A DNA stretch of 24,914 nucleotides from Limnoglobus sp043757025 (GTDB taxonomy: Bacteria > Planctomycetota > Planctomycetia > Gemmatales > Gemmataceae). The notes below the pieces were generated by a model that worked only from the letters and a program-made list of their open reading frames with translations, did not search any database and was not told the DNA's origin. The stretch spans positions 1 to 24,914 of the forward strand of contig JAYVQG010000217.1 in NCBI GenBank assembly GCA_043757025.1. Direction: 5' to 3'. Both the position numbers and the translations under genes were made by a program. Below are positions 24,857-24,914 of this stretch, in pieces. Numbering within the stretch: position 1 is the first letter of the stretch; the number at the start of each line of letters is the position of its first letter.

Positions 24857-24914
24857 AGGGAATGATTCCACCACTTACCCACCCACCCATCCGTGGACTC
24901 ATTGCCGAATTTCG

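Larger units (their letters stand above)
24426..24914. other. Right-end spacer without a supported gene
   Basis: This segment holds the hisF promoter region, the perfect hairpin at 24475-24519 and a sequence related to the left window edge (24818-24856). Open frames of 147 codons (minus) and 89 codons (plus) overlap each other, lack ribosome binding sites and have no recognisable domain, so neither is called. The plus frame may be a decayed gene remnant. Confidence 0.6.

Noticed and set aside
24459..24902. 147-codon minus-strand open frame at the right end
   Set aside because: It spans the perfect hairpin, has no ribosome binding site or recognisable domain, and overlaps another weak frame on the plus strand.

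Overview
The window looks like chromosomal DNA of a planctomycete, most likely a member of the Gemmataceae. This rests on moderately high GC, very large membrane-anchored von Willebrand A (vWA) and coiled-coil proteins, a PEGA lipoprotein, a PP2C phosphatase with its own membrane anchor, a PDZ-containing Lgt, a secreted truncated globin and many short palindromic intergenic repeats. No rRNA, tRNA or CRISPR array was seen. The species assignment is inference.

Left part (1-4330). A repeat-rich spacer holds a very long nested hairpin (312-448). It is followed by a minus-strand PEGA lipoprotein, a divergent PP2C-type phosphatase, a 442-bp spacer with short tandem motifs, and lgt with an extra PDZ-like insertion.

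Restriction-modification remnant (4361-5967, minus). An intact D12-class adenine methyltransferase overlaps a restriction-endonuclease-like gene that appears broken by an internal deletion and frameshift.

Large envelope cluster (6090-17052, minus). Four genes read in the same direction: a 1662-aa protein with two vWA modules; a 1276-aa three-transmembrane coiled-coil protein; a 254-aa secreted Pro-rich protein; and a Tat-exported squalene-cyclase-like repeat protein. The last three overlap by start/stop codons or sit very close. A 235-bp block of covarying hairpin repeats separates the first two genes. The cluster resembles the BatA-type vWA clusters common in planctomycetes; its function is not known to me.

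Right part (17151-24425, minus). A secreted protein with two nearly identical truncated-haemoglobin domains ends in a clear terminator. Next comes a second restriction-modification module: a C5-cytosine methyltransferase, a candidate endonuclease and a coupled 84-aa gene. This module lies between two 110-bp direct copies of the 3' end of a Kelch-like gene. That is the signature of insertion with long target duplication, and removing one repeat unit restores a simple same-strand order: hisF - pilT-like ATPase - FHA protein - Kelch-like protein - globin - vWA. The last 490 bp hold a perfect 21-bp-stem hairpin and a sequence related to the left edge of the window, but no gene I can support.

The most interesting points are the R-M insertion with target duplication, the tandem secreted globin, the PDZ-split Lgt, the compensatory hairpin repeats and the fused double-vWA operon.
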